Below are positions 6,543-7,551 of a DNA stretch of 7,551 bases, piece after piece. Source of the DNA: Gammaproteobacteria bacterium (GTDB lineage Bacteria > Pseudomonadota > Gammaproteobacteria > Granulosicoccales > Granulosicoccaceae). The notes beneath the pieces are model-generated. The model searched no databases. It was not told the origin of the DNA and saw only the letters and a list, made by a program, of their open reading frames with translations. A program made the translations under genes and the position numbers. The stretch's first letter is position 1, and every line of letters starts with the position of its first letter. The stretch covers positions 1 to 7,551 of the forward strand of contig JAGRHW010000167.1 in NCBI GenBank assembly GCA_020444765.1. The letters run 5' to 3'.

Positions 6543-7381
6543 TGTTTGATACCCTGATCAGTGCCGGGCAGTTAAAGCCGCTTATCGACAGCACCAGCGA
6601 CTATTGTATTGTTGACTGCCGCTTCAATCTCGCCGACACCGGCGAAGGCCGCCGGGCCTGGCAGGCCGGCCATCTGCCCGGAGCCTTCTATGCGCATCTG
6701 GACGATGATCTTTCCGGCCGGCTGATTGCCGGCCAAACCGGCCGCCACCCTTTGCCGGACCGCTCGACTTTTTTGCAAACCCTGGCATCGTTCGGCATCG
6801 GACCCGATACACAGATTATCGCTTACGACAGCTCCGGCGGTGCTATCGCCGCCAGGCTCTGGTGGCTTTGCCGCTGGATCGGTCACCGGGCTTGCGCGGT
6901 GCTGGACGGCGGTATACAAGCCTGGACCGATGCACTCGTCACCGACCGGCCGGTCGCTAAGCCTGCCGATCCCCTGCCGGATAATCCACCCTTGCTGGAT
7001 GCTCTGACCACCCAGGATATACAGACCAACGGGTCGCTGCTGCTGATCGACGCTCGGGAACGGGCCCGTTATCTTGGCGAAGTGGAACCGATCGACCCGG
7101 TGGCCGGGCATATTCCCGGCGCTGTCTGCCTGCCGTTTCCGGAGAATCTGGACAGTAACGGCCTGTTTCTCGATCGCCCGGCACTTGCCCGACGTTATCA
7201 ACCCTTCAGCGGCAACGGCAAAACGCCGGTCATGTATTGTGGCTCGGGCGTCACCGCCGCACACAATGTCCTGGCTATGACACATGCCGGATTGCCAACT
7301 CCGGCGCTCTATGCGGAATCCTGGAGCGGCTGGATCACCGATCCTGAACGACCGGTAGCCACCGGTGAAAGAAACGCTTGA
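6542..7381 (+). CDS. sseA: Two-domain rhodanese-type sulfurtransferase (3-mercaptopyruvate/thiosulfate sulfurtransferase, SseA-like)
   Basis: This 279-residue protein is a tandem rhodanese. Such enzymes transfer sulfane sulfur from 3-mercaptopyruvate or thiosulfate to acceptors such as cyanide or thiols through a cysteine persulfide. The N-terminal domain (about 1-135) contains AGHLPGA and LDGGIQAW but has YDSSGG (95-100) where a catalytic loop would be, so it is the inactive domain, as is usual. The C-terminal domain (about 150-279) has LIDARERARYLGEVEPID, GHIPGA and the active loop CGSGVTA with nucleophile C233. CGSGVT(A) favours the mercaptopyruvate type over the CRxGxT loop of classical thiosulfate rhodaneses; substrate choice remains an inference. 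No signal peptide is visible, so it is probably cytosolic. The ATG overlaps the fadD stop as TGATG and lacks a strong separate ribosome-binding site, pointing to translational coupling. Confidence 0.9.
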   Translation: MFDTLISAGQLKPLIDSTSDYCIVDCRFNLADTGEGRRAWQAGHLPGAFYAHLDDDLSGRLIAGQTGRHPLPDRSTFLQTLASFGIGPDTQIIAYDSSGGAIAARLWWLCRWIGHRACAVLDGGIQAWTDALVTDRPVAKPADPLPDNPPLLDALTTQDIQTNGSLLLIDARERARYLGEVEPIDPVAGHIPGAVCLPFPENLDSNGLFLDRPALARRYQPFSGNGKTPVMYCGSGVTAAHNVLAMTHAGLPTPALYAESWSGWITDPERPVATGERNA

Positions 7382-7413
7382 GCGGCATTTCAGTCATACA
7401 CCTGAAACAAGCG
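7375..7413. terminator. Bipartite inverted repeat between convergent genes, possible bidirectional terminator
   Basis: The arm CTGAAACAAGCG (7402-7413) pairs with TTTCAG (7388-7393) and CGCTTG (7375-7380), 12 base pairs interrupted by a 7-base bulge, around an 8-base loop. It spans the 8-base gap between the sulfurtransferase stop and the stop of the converging gene. In the minus-strand direction it is followed by TTTCTTTC, a weak T-rich tail. In the plus direction only TTTT at 7421-7424 follows. A bidirectional terminator is plausible but not a textbook one. Confidence 0.4.
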
Positions 7414-7551
7414 CTGCTCCTTTTGCGCCAAGCGGCTTTCACAAATACTACAATAGTGGCCATTACCCGTCTGGTTCTTCAGTCGGTGGAATTCGACACC
7501 GCACATGACGCACTGACGAGATATGAGGGGCAGAACCGATTCGCCTTGTGA
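7390..7551 (-). CDS. C-terminal part of a cysteine-rich, zinc-ribbon-like protein (start outside window)
   Basis: The reverse strand reads 53 codons without interruption from the right edge to a TGA at 7390-7392. No start codon precedes the first cysteine, so the gene begins beyond the window. The visible part contains CVMC (visible residues 14-17) and CSIC (34-37), a CxxC-x16-CxxC arrangement with histidines at 22 and 32, followed by a charged tail RLAQKEQRLFQVYD. Two spaced CxxC knuckles are typical of a zinc ribbon or treble-clef domain. I do not recognise the family. The frame converges on the sulfurtransferase gene and shares an inverted repeat with its 3' end. The chief doubt is that only 53 residues are visible. 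Confidence 0.6.
   Translation of the reverse strand, partial: SQGESVLPLISRQCVMCGVEFHRLKNQTGNGHYCSICESRLAQKEQRLFQVYD

Noticed and set aside
6572..7285. Minus-strand open frame (237 residues) opposite the sulfurtransferase gene
   Set aside because: It is a shadow of the rhodanese coding sequence; the forward protein has intact family motifs.
7348..7551. Plus-strand open frame ending in TGA at the last bases of the window
   Set aside because: It has no usable start codon and lies opposite the better-supported CxxC-containing minus-strand frame.
1..7551. CRISPR arrays, tRNA/rRNA genes, insertion sequences, toxin-antitoxin or phage-defence genes
   Set aside because: I saw no spaced repeats, cloverleaf-like sequence, transposase motifs, terminal inverted repeats or defence-family proteins on either strand.

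Overview
The window looks like ordinary core-genome DNA from a Gammaproteobacterium of moderate to high GC. That placement is an inference. It rests on the E. coli/Pseudomonas-like sequences of the 2-oxoglutarate dehydrogenase E1 and FadD, and on a run of small conserved families typical of that class (DUF6231, DUF1244, DUF3301, YchJ). No mobile element, CRISPR array, tRNA, rRNA or phage gene is visible, and codon use does not change abruptly.

Layout. (1) From base 1 to 2163, minus strand, lies most of sucA; its C-terminal end runs off the left edge. (2) 2164-2691 is a 528-base stretch without a convincing gene. It holds the sucA leader, an AT-rich island that may be a promoter, and a perfect 6-bp hairpin. 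(3) A two-gene minus-strand operon follows: a DUF1244 protein (3208-3507), then a DUF6231 protein (2692-3201), separated by 6 bases. (4) A divergent intergenic region (3508-3690) separates these from a plus-strand DUF3301 membrane-anchored small protein (3691-4005). (5) ychJ (4112-4609) comes next, followed by a GC-rich stem-loop. (6) fadD (4866-6542) and a mercaptopyruvate/thiosulfate-type sulfurtransferase (6542-7381) overlap by one base and probably form an operon. (7) The right edge carries the C-terminal part of a minus-strand cysteine-rich (zinc-ribbon-like) protein that converges on the sulfurtransferase gene with only 8 bases between stops.

How the genes work together. SucA is the TCA-cycle 2-oxoglutarate decarboxylase; its partner subunits are expected beyond the left edge. 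FadD activates long-chain fatty acids to acyl-CoA for beta-oxidation or lipid synthesis, so two acetyl-CoA/TCA-linked enzymes sit in the window, but they are in separate transcription units. The sulfurtransferase is coupled to fadD by position only; no biochemical link can be read from the sequence. The DUF families have no established function that I can state.

No clear new biological system is visible. The items most worth a second look are the partial CxxC/CxxC protein at the right edge, the conserved DUF1244-DUF6231 pair, the long sucA leader, the fadD-sulfurtransferase overlap, and the stem-loop behind ychJ.
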